Source: Chitinophagaceae bacterium
Lineage (GTDB): Bacteria; Bacteroidota; Bacteroidia; Chitinophagales; Chitinophagaceae
DNA length: 33,226 nucleotides
Direction: 5' to 3'
Assembly: GCA_014379515.1 (NCBI GenBank)
Contig: JACMLR010000373.1
Location: 1 to 33,226, forward strand
In this document: positions 1-9,600 of the stretch, piece after piece
Layout of the letters: each line of letters starts with the position of its first letter
Position numbering within the stretch: position 1 is the stretch's first letter
Position numbers and translations under genes: made by a program
The notes under the pieces: model-generated
The model's database searches: none
The model's input: only the letters and a program-made list of their open reading frames with translations
Told to the model about the DNA's origin: nothing

Positions 1-1
1 A

Positions 2-1606
2 TTTTTTAATGAGATCTATGGTTTTCGGACGCAATATGCATCCGGAAAACTGGATACCCTCGTAACTCAAAAAAAGAGAGTTGTTGATTCGCTCAACAAT
101 CGGTTAAAGAATTATAAGGCGCAGATCGGGCCCACGAGCGGAGAAGCAAAAGCTACCGCGGCTATGTCCGTTGTGCAAGAGTTGTATGGTAAGTATCAGG
201 AAGAGACAAGCAACCTGAATCGGTTAAAGGCTGAGCTTCGCGCGATTGATGAGGAATTAAGAAACATTGGTGGCGGCGGAACAACCACTGCGCCGGTTAA
301 CAATAATAATCGTGAAATTAAGCGATTGCAGGATCGGAATCTTGCTTTGGATAACGAGAAGGAAGGCAAAACGGAGGATGAGCAAAAGCAAATCCAAAAA
401 GAAATCGATGATAATGTAACGAAGATTATCGCGCTATCCGGATCGAAAGGTGGTGGTGATCGCACAAAAGATGCCGATCGGAAAAACACAAGGCGTGATG
501 AATTGGTCAGCCGGAAAATCGGACTTCAACAAGAAATAATTGCAACGGAAGTTAACGTTAGGACCTTCGCAGGAGAAAAAAACAAGTATGAGAAGATGAT
601 CAATGAAGGTGGTGGTGATGAAGTCATGTTAAATGAAATGCAGCGCGACCTTGATCTTGCGTCACGAGAATATGAAGGCTTAAGAAACAGTTTGCAATCT
701 TCACTGGACTTGAACGTAAATCCTGAAAATAACTTTAAGCAAACCTTGATCGGTATGCCGGCTGAAAAAGCCAATCCTTCTCGTCGCGTAATCATGTCTG
801 GTCTCGCAGGATTTCTGATGTTGTTCTTTTCGTCGTTGATTATTCTATTATTGGAATTCCTTGACAACTCATACAAAACACCAACGATTTTCCAGCGTGC
901 TACAAAAATGAAGTTGCTTAGCAGTTTCAACGATATAGATCTGAAGAAAAAAAATCTGCAGGATTATTTCCTTGAAGATGGTCCGAAAAATTCGAGCGAA
1001 CGCATCTTCCTCGAGAATCTCCGCAAGCTCCGCTTCGAACTCGAGAACTCCGGTAAAAAGGTTTTCCTTATTACAAGCACAAGGCCGAAAGAAGGAAAAT
1101 CTACCATCATTGAAGCACTTGCCACAGGTTTCAGCAAATCACATAAGAGGGTATTGATCATCGATGCGAATTTTGCAAATAACACGTTGACTGAAAAGTA
1201 CGGCGTCACTCCGCAACTCGAACAGTTTAGCGTCAATGGCCAACCGAATGCGATGGATAAAATTCGCGCAGCTACGGGATCAACAACAATTCCAAATACT
1301 GATATCATAGGTTGTAATGAAGGAAATTATACCCCTTCAGAAATTTTACCAAAGAATCATCTTTTGGAAAGTATCGATAGAGTTGCTGCCAATTACGACA
1401 TTATTTTCATTGAAGCTTCTTCATTGAATCATCATCCCGATGCGAAAGAATTATCAAAATACGCTGATGGGATCATTGCCGTTTTTTCAGCTACTTCCGC
1501 TGCGGCCCAGGCTGATAAAGAATCAATCGAATACCTTAAAAGTACCGGCAATAAATTAGTCGGAGCGGTATTCAACAAGGTCCAGAAAGAAAACATGGAT
1601 CTTTAA
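2..1606 (+). CDS. Wzc/GumC-like polysaccharide chain-length determinant with BY-kinase-like ATPase domain (5' truncated by window edge)
   Basis: The frame is open from base 2 upstream of the listed Met at 164 (FFNEIYGFRTQYASGKLDTLVTQKKRVVDSLNNRLKNYK...). Coiled-coil region, then a TM segment (VIMSGLAGFLMLFFSSLIILLLEFL), then a P-loop-like STRPKEGKST and VLIIDANF. Confidence 0.85.
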   Translation, partial: FFNEIYGFRTQYASGKLDTLVTQKKRVVDSLNNRLKNYKAQIGPTSGEAKATAAMSVVQELYGKYQEETSNLNRLKAELRAIDEELRNIGGGGTTTAPVNNNNREIKRLQDRNLALDNEKEGKTEDEQKQIQKEIDDNVTKIIALSGSKGGGDRTKDADRKNTRRDELVSRKIGLQQEIIATEVNVRTFAGEKNKYEKMINEGGGDEVMLNEMQRDLDLASREYEGLRNSLQSSLDLNVNPENNFKQTLIGMPAEKANPSRRVIMSGLAGFLMLFFSSLIILLLEFLDNSYKTPTIFQRATKMKLLSSFNDIDLKKKNLQDYFLEDGPKNSSERIFLENLRKLRFELENSGKKVFLITSTRPKEGKSTIIEALATGFSKSHKRVLIIDANFANNTLTEKYGVTPQLEQFSVNGQPNAMDKIRAATGSTTIPNTDIIGCNEGNYTPSEILPKNHLLESIDRVAANYDIIFIEASSLNHHPDAKELSKYADGIIAVFSATSAAAQADKESIEYLKSTGNKLVGAVFNKVQKENMDL

Positions 1607-1646
1607 TACCGTAACCCCAACACTTCACTCTAAAACCTTATCAACA

Positions 1647-2876
1647 GTGTGGGACTTGCTATTTAACAGCCGTAAGATCCTTAGTCGGAACAGGTATCCC
1701 TGGATCGACTATGCGCGGGGAATTTGTATTATACTCGTCTGCTACCGACATATCTTCGGCGGTGTGATGACGGAGCATTACAGTCCGACAGATCATCCCG
1801 TACTTTCCTATATCAATATCTTCTTCTTCAGTTTTAGAATGCCTTTGTTCTTCATTGTATCAGGGATGTTTTATAAGCTAAGCCAGGAAAATAAAGGGAC
1901 ATCAAATTTTGTTCGAAATCGCGCCCAAACTATTTTATATCCACTGCTCTTATGGGGTACGATCCATATTACGTTACAGTTGCTTTTTGCAGATTATGTA
2001 AATGTTGTTCGGCAGCCCGCAGACTACTTAAAGCTATTATATGAGCCGCGTAGTATTGAGCAGTTTTGGTATTTAAATGCATTGTTTTTTGTTGGAGTTT
2101 CTTATGCCCTGATTTCGAAATATGCATCATTCAATACCGGAAAGCAGCTCGTTTTAGGAATTGTTCTTTACGGTGTGGCCGGGTATCTTCACATGCAGGG
2201 TATTGACGCAGGATTTATTACGGATGTGTTTTTCTTTTATTTCTTTTTCGCAATTGGTGATGCTGTTTCTGGTTTCATGCTCGACAAAAAGCAATTTAAA
2301 AATATTGCCTCCTGGAAAACGTTACTGCTAATACTGCCAGTCTTCATCTTATTGCAGCATTACTTTACAAAACTGAATTTTGATAGCAGTGATGACTACT
2401 ATGTACAAAACACTCAACCAGTTTTGTTTGCTGTTGCCGCGCTGGTTGGGGGAAGCTTCATTATCTGTTGTTCTTTCTTATTACAGAAATCGGGTAAGCT
2501 AAAATTTTTGCGTGTGGTCGGTTATCATTCGATGTACATCTATGTAACGAATTTGATAATCACTTCCGGTACAAGAACCCTGATGATTCGTGTTTTTGGA
2601 ATTGACAATATGTACCTCGTGCTTCTTGTGGGAACTATTGCAGGCATCGTTTTACCGATAATGTTTTATAATATAATGACAAGGGCAGGAGCATGGTGGT
2701 TATTTACCCTGCAGAAGCCACGCGCAATAGCGATGAGAGAGGAAAAAAAAACGATTTTCCGCGGCCTGACCGAGCCAGAGCACAAGCACGTTCAGGAAGC
2801 AATTGAACAGGAAAAACTTAAACAACCATCATGGATGAGTCAAGTAAAGACAGGTCGCCCATATTTGAAAAAATAA
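1647..2876 (+). CDS. Acyltransferase family 3 (OafA/WecH-like) membrane protein
   Basis: 409 aa, GTG start; N-terminal WIDYARGICIILVCYRHIFGG motif and multiple TM segments typical of acyltransferase-3 proteins. Confidence 0.85.
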   Translation: MWDLLFNSRKILSRNRYPWIDYARGICIILVCYRHIFGGVMTEHYSPTDHPVLSYINIFFFSFRMPLFFIVSGMFYKLSQENKGTSNFVRNRAQTILYPLLLWGTIHITLQLLFADYVNVVRQPADYLKLLYEPRSIEQFWYLNALFFVGVSYALISKYASFNTGKQLVLGIVLYGVAGYLHMQGIDAGFITDVFFFYFFFAIGDAVSGFMLDKKQFKNIASWKTLLLILPVFILLQHYFTKLNFDSSDDYYVQNTQPVLFAVAALVGGSFIICCSFLLQKSGKLKFLRVVGYHSMYIYVTNLIITSGTRTLMIRVFGIDNMYLVLLVGTIAGIVLPIMFYNIMTRAGAWWLFTLQKPRAIAMREEKKTIFRGLTEPEHKHVQEAIEQEKLKQPSWMSQVKTGRPYLKK

Positions 2877-2935
2877 GCACGCTATTCGTAATATTTTTTA
2901 TGGTAGCGATGTTTGTAAAATTTATGTTTTTTTAA
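2831..2935 (+). CDS. Candidate small single-TM protein (34 aa), absent from the supplied ORF track
   Basis: ATG at 2831 to TAA at 2933-2935 encodes MDESSKDRSPIFEKISTLFVIFFMVAMFVKFMFF. It overlaps the acyltransferase 3' end in another frame and abuts the TTG start (2936) of the next gene. Confidence 0.5.
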   Translation: MDESSKDRSPIFEKISTLFVIFFMVAMFVKFMFF

Positions 2936-4444
2936 TTGGAGAGGAATATCATATACAGGACGGGCAGTTTTGTGGAGGATTGGTTTAAACACAACTTCCT
3001 CGTTAGAAAACTAAATACACCAACTGGTGCAATTTTGCTTGCGTTGTTAGCGATCGCTATTGCCTATCTCGCAGTTGTTGTAGATATGAAATTTGCCGTT
3101 GCTATTGTTGCAGGACTGGCCGGTGTATTACTAATGGTGCTCTGCCTTCTATATCCAATATTTGGTTTTTACTTAACCTATTTTATTTCGCTTTTCGTAA
3201 CGCTTCCGGAGAAAATAATGAACGGAGGCGTTATACCGATGGGACTCGTTCCGGAATATTTTTCCTACATCACCTTAGTAGGAGTGATCACAAAGCAGGA
3301 ATTTCGTAAAGAAATAAGTCGGAAGTTTTGGACACATGGAATCACCATCTGGCTTGTCGTACTTCTTCTCTATTACCTGATGGAGTTTTTCAATCCTGCT
3401 ATGCTTGGTAAACTTGGCTGGTTTAATTTTATCCGGAAACAAGGAAGCCTGTTCGCATTTTTCTATATCAGTTATTGTATCATTCGCTCGCGAAAGGATG
3501 TTAAACATCTAACCAATTTTTGGATATGGGTCAGTATTCTTGAAGCTGCATATGCATGCAAGCAACAATGGTTCGGTCTTTTTTCGTTTGAAACAAGGTG
3601 GTTATTGAGTGATCCCATGAGGATCGATCTTTTTATCAACTGGGGCTTCACCCGAAAATTCGGCTTGCTGTCGGATCCTGCATCTTCGGGCGTATTGTAT
3701 GCGGCCTGTGGTAACTTTTTATTGGTGCTCGCCCTTCGCGCCGTGACGACCAAACGAAGAATCTTTTTATACGTCGCAGCAATTCTGAACTTGTTGGCTG
3801 CCTCGTATTCAGGTACCCGAACGGCAACAATGATGACCGTCGCGGGAATCCTTTTTTATGGGATCATGACATTGTATGAGAAACGCACGATCATATTTAT
3901 GGCGTTCTGCGGAGCAATGCTTACAATCGTAATGGTGTTGCCGATTTACAACAATCCGGTAATAAACCGGGTGAGGTCAACTTTCGAACCGTCGACAGAT
4001 AACTCCGCTTTAGTTCGTGATATCAACAGAAAGGGGGTTCAACCCTATATCTATCGTCATCCTATCGGTGGGGGGATCTATACATGCGGAAACCTCGGCG
4101 TTCTTTATAATCCGGGCCACTACTTATCTTTTGTACCCCCCGATAGCGGGTATATGCAGATATTAATGGACCAGGGCTATATAGGCTTAATCCTGACGCT
4201 GATCTTCTATTACGTTATCCTCAAAACGGGAATCCGGTATTTTTACAGGGTTAAGGATCCTGAGCTTAAAACACTCTATGCGGCAAACCTGGCTTTCATT
4301 TTTTCGCTTATGGCCGGCCAGATTTCGCAGATGGCAATTCCAATGTATCCAAGTGTATTTTATATGTACTCCGCATTTGCATTACTGTTAAAGATGCACT
4401 ATTTTGACACCGCCAAATCCGACGAAGAGCTACTACCCGCATGA
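2936..4444 (+). CDS. O-antigen ligase/polymerase-like (Wzy/WaaL) membrane protein
   Basis: 502 aa polytopic protein with a TRTATMMT-type segment and a periplasmic loop ending HPIGGGIYTCGNLG..YNPGHYLSFVPPDSGYMQILMDQGYIGLILTL, characteristic of O-antigen ligases. TTG start. Confidence 0.8.
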   Translation: MERNIIYRTGSFVEDWFKHNFLVRKLNTPTGAILLALLAIAIAYLAVVVDMKFAVAIVAGLAGVLLMVLCLLYPIFGFYLTYFISLFVTLPEKIMNGGVIPMGLVPEYFSYITLVGVITKQEFRKEISRKFWTHGITIWLVVLLLYYLMEFFNPAMLGKLGWFNFIRKQGSLFAFFYISYCIIRSRKDVKHLTNFWIWVSILEAAYACKQQWFGLFSFETRWLLSDPMRIDLFINWGFTRKFGLLSDPASSGVLYAACGNFLLVLALRAVTTKRRIFLYVAAILNLLAASYSGTRTATMMTVAGILFYGIMTLYEKRTIIFMAFCGAMLTIVMVLPIYNNPVINRVRSTFEPSTDNSALVRDINRKGVQPYIYRHPIGGGIYTCGNLGVLYNPGHYLSFVPPDSGYMQILMDQGYIGLILTLIFYYVILKTGIRYFYRVKDPELKTLYAANLAFIFSLMAGQISQMAIPMYPSVFYMYSAFALLLKMHYFDTAKSDEELLPA

Positions 4445-5172
4445 ACCACATCAAAATGAATAAAAAATTTCTTCTTATTGCACTTCTTTCGGCTTATTGT
4501 GGCTTTGTGAGCGCTCAAAGTCAACCACCGCGTAGACTTGGGTCGACTTATCACACCAATAATGACACTACGATTTTAATGGATATTCGGGAACGGCTAG
4601 TACAGCTTGCGATGCAAAACCCGAATTTTGAGGTTGCAGACCGCAGAGTAAGCGTAGCGCACTACCAATTGAACAGGGCAAAAGGCGAATGGCTTTCAGT
4701 TGTTGTACCAAGTATCAACTTAAACCCGCTTACTATCGCGCCAAAAAGCGACGGTAACCAGTTTCTTCCACTATGGAACGTCGGAGTCGCAATCCCTTTG
4801 AATTTTTACACGCAACGTACAAACGAAGTCAAGATAGCTCGTGAAAATATCTATATCGCCGAAGCTGAAAAAAATGAACGGTATCGTGATGTTCGCCTGA
4901 AAGTACTGACCCGTTATGAAGATTATCTTATGTACAAGGAGATGTATGATCTTCAAAGCCGCGTCACTGCCGATACTTACCTGGTATTTCGCCAGAGCGA
5001 AACCGACTTCGCCGATGGATTGATTGGGGTTGATATTTACAACAAAGCATTCGCTGCATATAAACAACAACAGGACGGGAAGTTAAAAGCCGGCCGCGAT
5101 CTTAAAGTTGCTGAACTGGAACTTGAATACATGATCGGCATCACGATCAACGAGGCGCTCGGTAAGAAATAA
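4441..5172 (+). CDS. Short TolC-family (OEP-like) outer membrane protein
   Basis: Signal peptide (MNKKFLLIALLSAYCGFVSAQ; the true start is possibly the Met at 4456), then a helix-beta-beta-helix TolC-like pattern. Only 243 aa. 4-bp ATGA overlap with the upstream gene. Confidence 0.7.
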   Translation: MNHIKMNKKFLLIALLSAYCGFVSAQSQPPRRLGSTYHTNNDTTILMDIRERLVQLAMQNPNFEVADRRVSVAHYQLNRAKGEWLSVVVPSINLNPLTIAPKSDGNQFLPLWNVGVAIPLNFYTQRTNEVKIARENIYIAEAEKNERYRDVRLKVLTRYEDYLMYKEMYDLQSRVTADTYLVFRQSETDFADGLIGVDIYNKAFAAYKQQQDGKLKAGRDLKVAELELEYMIGITINEALGKK

Positions 5173-5279
5173 GGTGTCCCATAAATGCAATCAATACAAA
5201 ATTTGTTGTCGGGAAAAACGTTTATCGGCAAGTATTGAGTCCGTGCAACTAAATCGCTCGATGCATTGCAATAACTGTT

Positions 5280-6488
5280 ATGAGACTGATTAAGTATTTT
5301 GAACGGAAAGCAAAGGGAAAACTAGTAGGCGAACTGGAAGGACTGCGCTTTCTTGCCATTGTACCAGTCGTAATTCAACACTATATCGAACGTTGGCATC
5401 GCAATGTCGATCCGTCGACACTGACGGAGTTCCAGCGCATAATGATCGATTATTTTCTTGGTGGCAGTTCGGGCGTTTATCTTTTTTACATCATCAGTGG
5501 TTTTATCCTCACGTTGCCATTTGCTGTTAGGGTTACTGAAAATAAACCCAAGCCTCTTGGTAATCTCAAACAGTATTTTGTTCGTCGCTTAACACGTCTC
5601 GAGCCCCCCTATATTGCTGTAATGCTGATAATGGCTTATGCAGCGTATTTTTTTGGTAAGATGGAGACCCGGGAGATCCTCGGCTATTTCTTTACCGGCA
5701 TCACTTACTCCACCAACCTGGTCTATCATCATTTTAATCAACTGAACCCAGTAATCTGGAGTCTTGAAGTTGAGATTCAGTTTTATATTCTCGCCCCTTT
5801 TCTTGCATGGGCTGTGTTCAAAATCAAAAGCTTTCAAAACCGCAACATTGCTCTTGTAAGCGCAATCGTTTTAGCGATCGTATTGCAGGATATTACCGAT
5901 ATAACAAACGGAGAAAATTTCCTTCGCTATACCATACTCGGGCAGGTACAATACTTCCTTGTCGGGATCATGATGGTCAATCTTTACCTAAGAAAGAAGT
6001 TGGTGCCAGATGGTCCGGATAAACAATTCTGGAATGTAGCCGCAACTGCTGCAGTATTTACCATGATTGGGTTTTATTGGGTTTATGGATTGATAAAAAC
6101 CCTGGTGTTTACAGCTGTTCTTACTATTCTATTCGTTGGTGCCTTTCGTTCGAGCTGGTTTAACCGGTTTATGAAATGGCCATGGATCATGGCGATCGGC
6201 GGTATGTGCTATAGTATTTATTTGCTCCATCTTGCAATCGCGCAAGCAAGTATGGAAGTGATGCTCCGTTTAAAGGACAATATCAAGAACGATTATCTTT
6301 GGTTCGCCGGTTATACAATCCTGTTTTTCGGTTTGCTCATCGTTATTGTTCCGATTTTTTACTTATTAATCGAGAAACCATGTATGGATCATAGCTGGCC
6401 TTATAAGCTGGCGGCGTTTTTTAAATCGAAAATGCCCTGGACCACCTCCGTACAGAAACGAGATCTCCCGGCATCGAAGGACATCTAG
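5280..6488 (+). CDS. Acyltransferase family 3 protein (second copy in the locus)
   Basis: 402 aa; ELEGLRFLAIVPVVIQHYIERW N-terminal motif, multiple TM, SGVYLFYIISGFIL, NPVIWSLEVEIQFY. Confidence 0.87.
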   Translation: MRLIKYFERKAKGKLVGELEGLRFLAIVPVVIQHYIERWHRNVDPSTLTEFQRIMIDYFLGGSSGVYLFYIISGFILTLPFAVRVTENKPKPLGNLKQYFVRRLTRLEPPYIAVMLIMAYAAYFFGKMETREILGYFFTGITYSTNLVYHHFNQLNPVIWSLEVEIQFYILAPFLAWAVFKIKSFQNRNIALVSAIVLAIVLQDITDITNGENFLRYTILGQVQYFLVGIMMVNLYLRKKLVPDGPDKQFWNVAATAAVFTMIGFYWVYGLIKTLVFTAVLTILFVGAFRSSWFNRFMKWPWIMAIGGMCYSIYLLHLAIAQASMEVMLRLKDNIKNDYLWFAGYTILFFGLLIVIVPIFYLLIEKPCMDHSWPYKLAAFFKSKMPWTTSVQKRDLPASKDI

Positions 6489-6533
6489 TTAAAAAAAACC
6501 TGTACCTATGCAATCTTAAACTAATGCGCTCGA

Positions 6534-8108
6534 ATGAAAAAAATACCTGAACCGTTAGTTGTTTTTGCAGCAACCTTCTTGTTTTTCCTGGCTACGCTGG
6601 CAGAGAACTTTTCCGGACCGCATGACTCCATCACCTACCTTACCGGTATCGTTGACGGCTACCCGCTCGTTAATCAACATCATCTTCTATATCATTATGC
6701 CGCATGGTGCTGGTTGCATTTATGGCAGCCGATATTTCCATCGGTTAAAGATTATTATATTATCGAAACGTTTTCGGCAATGTGGGGAAGCGCAAGTCTT
6801 GCTGTTGTATATAGTTTTTTTAGAAACCGTTTCTCTTTTAGCAGGCTCAATGCTGCAGTTGCAATCGCAGTCGTTGCCTTTTCTTACGGCTTTTGGTTTT
6901 ATAGCGTAAATATCGAGGTTTATGCACCGCCTTTATTTTTCGTTCTATTGTCATTATACATTCTTACAAAAAAGCAATTGTCAGCTGCCGATTGGTGGAA
7001 GGTGATTTTACTTCACTGCCTTGCAATTGTATTTCACCAGGTCAATGCACTTTTTCTTCCTGTAATTCTTTTTAAGATGTGGGAGCAGCGACGATTCATT
7101 TCCGTCCCTAAATGGTTTGCGCGATATGCTGCGACAGGGTTGTTATTCGTGGGTGGCGCTTACTTCATCGTTGGCTGGATTGTTGAAAAGCAGAACACAT
7201 TACCAAAATGGATCGATTGGATGCGCGGTTATGCTGGCGGAAGTGTATTCTGGTATCCTCTGAGCAAAAAAACTCCGGTAGATATTACTTACGGTTTTTC
7301 ACATGCTTTTCTTGGTGGTCACTATGTATTCCAGGTGCCACCCGTCAAGAAAATTATTGATGCTTCACTTTCTACCCATTCATTATCAGATGAACTTTAT
7401 ATCGCCCGAAACATATCTGCATCAATGTCTGTTTTTCTCCTTGTATTAACGATCATTCTTGCGGCTATCATGATCTGGTTACTCGTTCGCTTTATTAGAA
7501 ATTTTCGTACAATTAATCGAAGTCTTCCTTCGATATTGCCACCATTAATCATAACGTTTTTTGTATACAGTATTTTTTTCACGTTCTGGATGCCGGAAAT
7601 TCTCGAATTCTGGATTCTACAGACAGTTCTTGTATGGTTATTGCTAATCGGTTCGTTGAGTGCAGGTCGCAATCCATCGTCTAGAAAAACATTGGGAATT
7701 TCTGCTGCACTTGCAATCCTGCTTTTTTGTATTAATTACTTTGGAAGTATACGTTGGATGCAGGATAAAAATAATGATTGGTATTTCGTAAAAGCCAATA
7801 TTGTAAAAGAAACCGTTGCGCCTGCTGACCTCGTTATTTTGCAAGATGGATGGATTGTCAAAGATTTTATGAATTACTTCACTGACGTCCGCGTTCAGGC
7901 AGTTCCACTGAAGGATTCATCACATTCAAAAATAGATGCCTTATTCAACGAAGCACTGCAACAAGGCCATCGAGTATTCATCTTACCCGGAATAACAAAC
8001 AAACTCCAGGCGCCAACCACGGAATACCTCGATTCAATCCGAACTAAATATTCTACTCGCTTAAAACTTCACCGTAAGGATGAACCCGAAATGTGGGTGA
8101 TTCAATAA
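6534..8108 (+). CDS. Polytopic membrane protein, possibly a GT-C-type glycosyltransferase
   Basis: 524 aa; multiple TM, acidic first periplasmic loop (ENFSGPHDSITYL), C-terminal soluble domain; sits in the polysaccharide locus. Assignment is by topology and context only. Confidence 0.5.
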   Translation: MKKIPEPLVVFAATFLFFLATLAENFSGPHDSITYLTGIVDGYPLVNQHHLLYHYAAWCWLHLWQPIFPSVKDYYIIETFSAMWGSASLAVVYSFFRNRFSFSRLNAAVAIAVVAFSYGFWFYSVNIEVYAPPLFFVLLSLYILTKKQLSAADWWKVILLHCLAIVFHQVNALFLPVILFKMWEQRRFISVPKWFARYAATGLLFVGGAYFIVGWIVEKQNTLPKWIDWMRGYAGGSVFWYPLSKKTPVDITYGFSHAFLGGHYVFQVPPVKKIIDASLSTHSLSDELYIARNISASMSVFLLVLTIILAAIMIWLLVRFIRNFRTINRSLPSILPPLIITFFVYSIFFTFWMPEILEFWILQTVLVWLLLIGSLSAGRNPSSRKTLGISAALAILLFCINYFGSIRWMQDKNNDWYFVKANIVKETVAPADLVILQDGWIVKDFMNYFTDVRVQAVPLKDSSHSKIDALFNEALQQGHRVFILPGITNKLQAPTTEYLDSIRTKYSTRLKLHRKDEPEMWVIQ

Positions 8109-8164
8109 GTTTGAACGAATAATTTTTGCGATTTTTGTTTCCTGTTTCAAATCAGTAATCTTAA

Positions 8165-9589
8165 ATGGAAGTATCAACTGCAAGGTCGAGCTTAACTAAA
8201 AAGCATATCGAGCAATTTATAAAAATTGTAGGTGAAGAGTTTATTCTTGTAGATGATGAATCTCTTCTGCATTATGGACATGATGAAACGGAACGACTAT
8301 CATTCCCACCGGAAGTCGTTATCCGGCCGTTGACCGCCCAACAGATCAGTGAAATAATGATTATCTGCAATAATGATAAAATACCGGTTACGCCGCGCGG
8401 CGCCGGTACAGGATTAAGTGGTGGTGCATTACCGCATCTTGGCGGCGTATTGATTTCTACAGACAGGCTCAATGCAATTCTTTCCATTGACGAACGCAAT
8501 CTTCAAGTAACAACAGAACCTGGTGTTATTACTGAAGTATTGCAAAATGCCGTGAAAGAAAAGGGATTGTTTTATCCGCCTGATCCCAGTAGTCGGGGCT
8601 CCTGTTTCATCGGTGGAAATATTGCAGAAAATAGCGGCGGCCCAAAGGCCGTCAAATATGGTGTGGTACGCGACTATGTACTGAATCTTGAACTGGTATT
8701 ACCAACTGGTGAAATCATCTGGACGGGTGCCAATGTTTTGAAAAACTCTACCGGCTACAATCTTACCCAACTTGTTGTTGGAAGTGAAGGCACCCTCGGA
8801 ATCGTTACTAAAATAGTTTTGCGACTCATTCCATTTCCGAAATACGACCTGCTTATGCTTGCACCCTTCAACTCGTTGGAAAAGGCCGGCGAAGCGGTGA
8901 GTGCTATCTTTCGAGCGGGTTTTACTCCAAGTGCACTTGAACTTGTTGAGATCGACGCACTGAAAATTGTTAGCCGAATGGTAGATAGCTCCGCAGTTCC
9001 CGTTACCGATGAAATGGAAGCACATTTGATAGTAGAAGTTGATGGAAATGATACTGCTGTTTTGATGAATGATATGGAAGCAATCGGAGAATTGCTATCA
9101 CAGTACGGGGCAGGAGATTTATTTTTCGCGGATGATGCGCAACAGAAAGCAGAGTTGTGGAAATTAAGGAGACGGGTAGCCGAAGCCGTTAAAATGGATG
9201 GTTACACAATTGAAGAAGATACTGTGGTGCCGCGCGCAGAACTGCCCGCACTCATTCGCGGTGTAAAAAAGTTAGGCGAGGAACAAGGATTCCATGCGGT
9301 GTGTTACGGTCATGCCGGCGACGGTAACCTGCATATTCGCATTAAAAAAGAAGGTACGCCAAATAGTTATGGCGATGAATCAATGATGGCCTCGCTTCGG
9401 TCATTATTTGAATTAACGCAACGGCTCGGTGGTACAATAAGCGGCGAACATGGAGTAGGTTTGATTCAGAAAACATATATGGACATTGTAACGAATGAAG
9501 TCAATTTGAATTTGATGCGTGGAATCAAGCGAACATTTGATCCAAATAATATCCTTAACGCCGGAAAAATATTCGATGCACGATCTTAA
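8165..9589 (+). CDS. FAD-binding oxidase, glycolate oxidase subunit GlcD-like
   Basis: 474 aa; VTPRGAGTGLSGGALP, GGNIAENSGGPKAVKYGVVRDYV, VVGSEGTLGIVTK, CYGHAGDGNLHIR, GGTISGEHGVGL. Confidence 0.92.
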   Translation: MEVSTARSSLTKKHIEQFIKIVGEEFILVDDESLLHYGHDETERLSFPPEVVIRPLTAQQISEIMIICNNDKIPVTPRGAGTGLSGGALPHLGGVLISTDRLNAILSIDERNLQVTTEPGVITEVLQNAVKEKGLFYPPDPSSRGSCFIGGNIAENSGGPKAVKYGVVRDYVLNLELVLPTGEIIWTGANVLKNSTGYNLTQLVVGSEGTLGIVTKIVLRLIPFPKYDLLMLAPFNSLEKAGEAVSAIFRAGFTPSALELVEIDALKIVSRMVDSSAVPVTDEMEAHLIVEVDGNDTAVLMNDMEAIGELLSQYGAGDLFFADDAQQKAELWKLRRRVAEAVKMDGYTIEEDTVVPRAELPALIRGVKKLGEEQGFHAVCYGHAGDGNLHIRIKKEGTPNSYGDESMMASLRSLFELTQRLGGTISGEHGVGLIQKTYMDIVTNEVNLNLMRGIKRTFDPNNILNAGKIFDARS

Positions 9590-9600
9590 TAAATCTTACA

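Noticed and set aside
526-930. 134-aa minus-strand ORF inside the Wzc-like gene (and similar 60-130 aa antisense ORFs throughout)
   Set aside because: Antisense to well-supported coding sequence, with no domain, start context or gene-like composition.
5185-5238. 17-aa ORF MQSIQNLLSGKTFIGKY between the TolC-like and acyltransferase genes
   Set aside because: Too short, no hydrophobic segment or convincing coupling; expected by chance.
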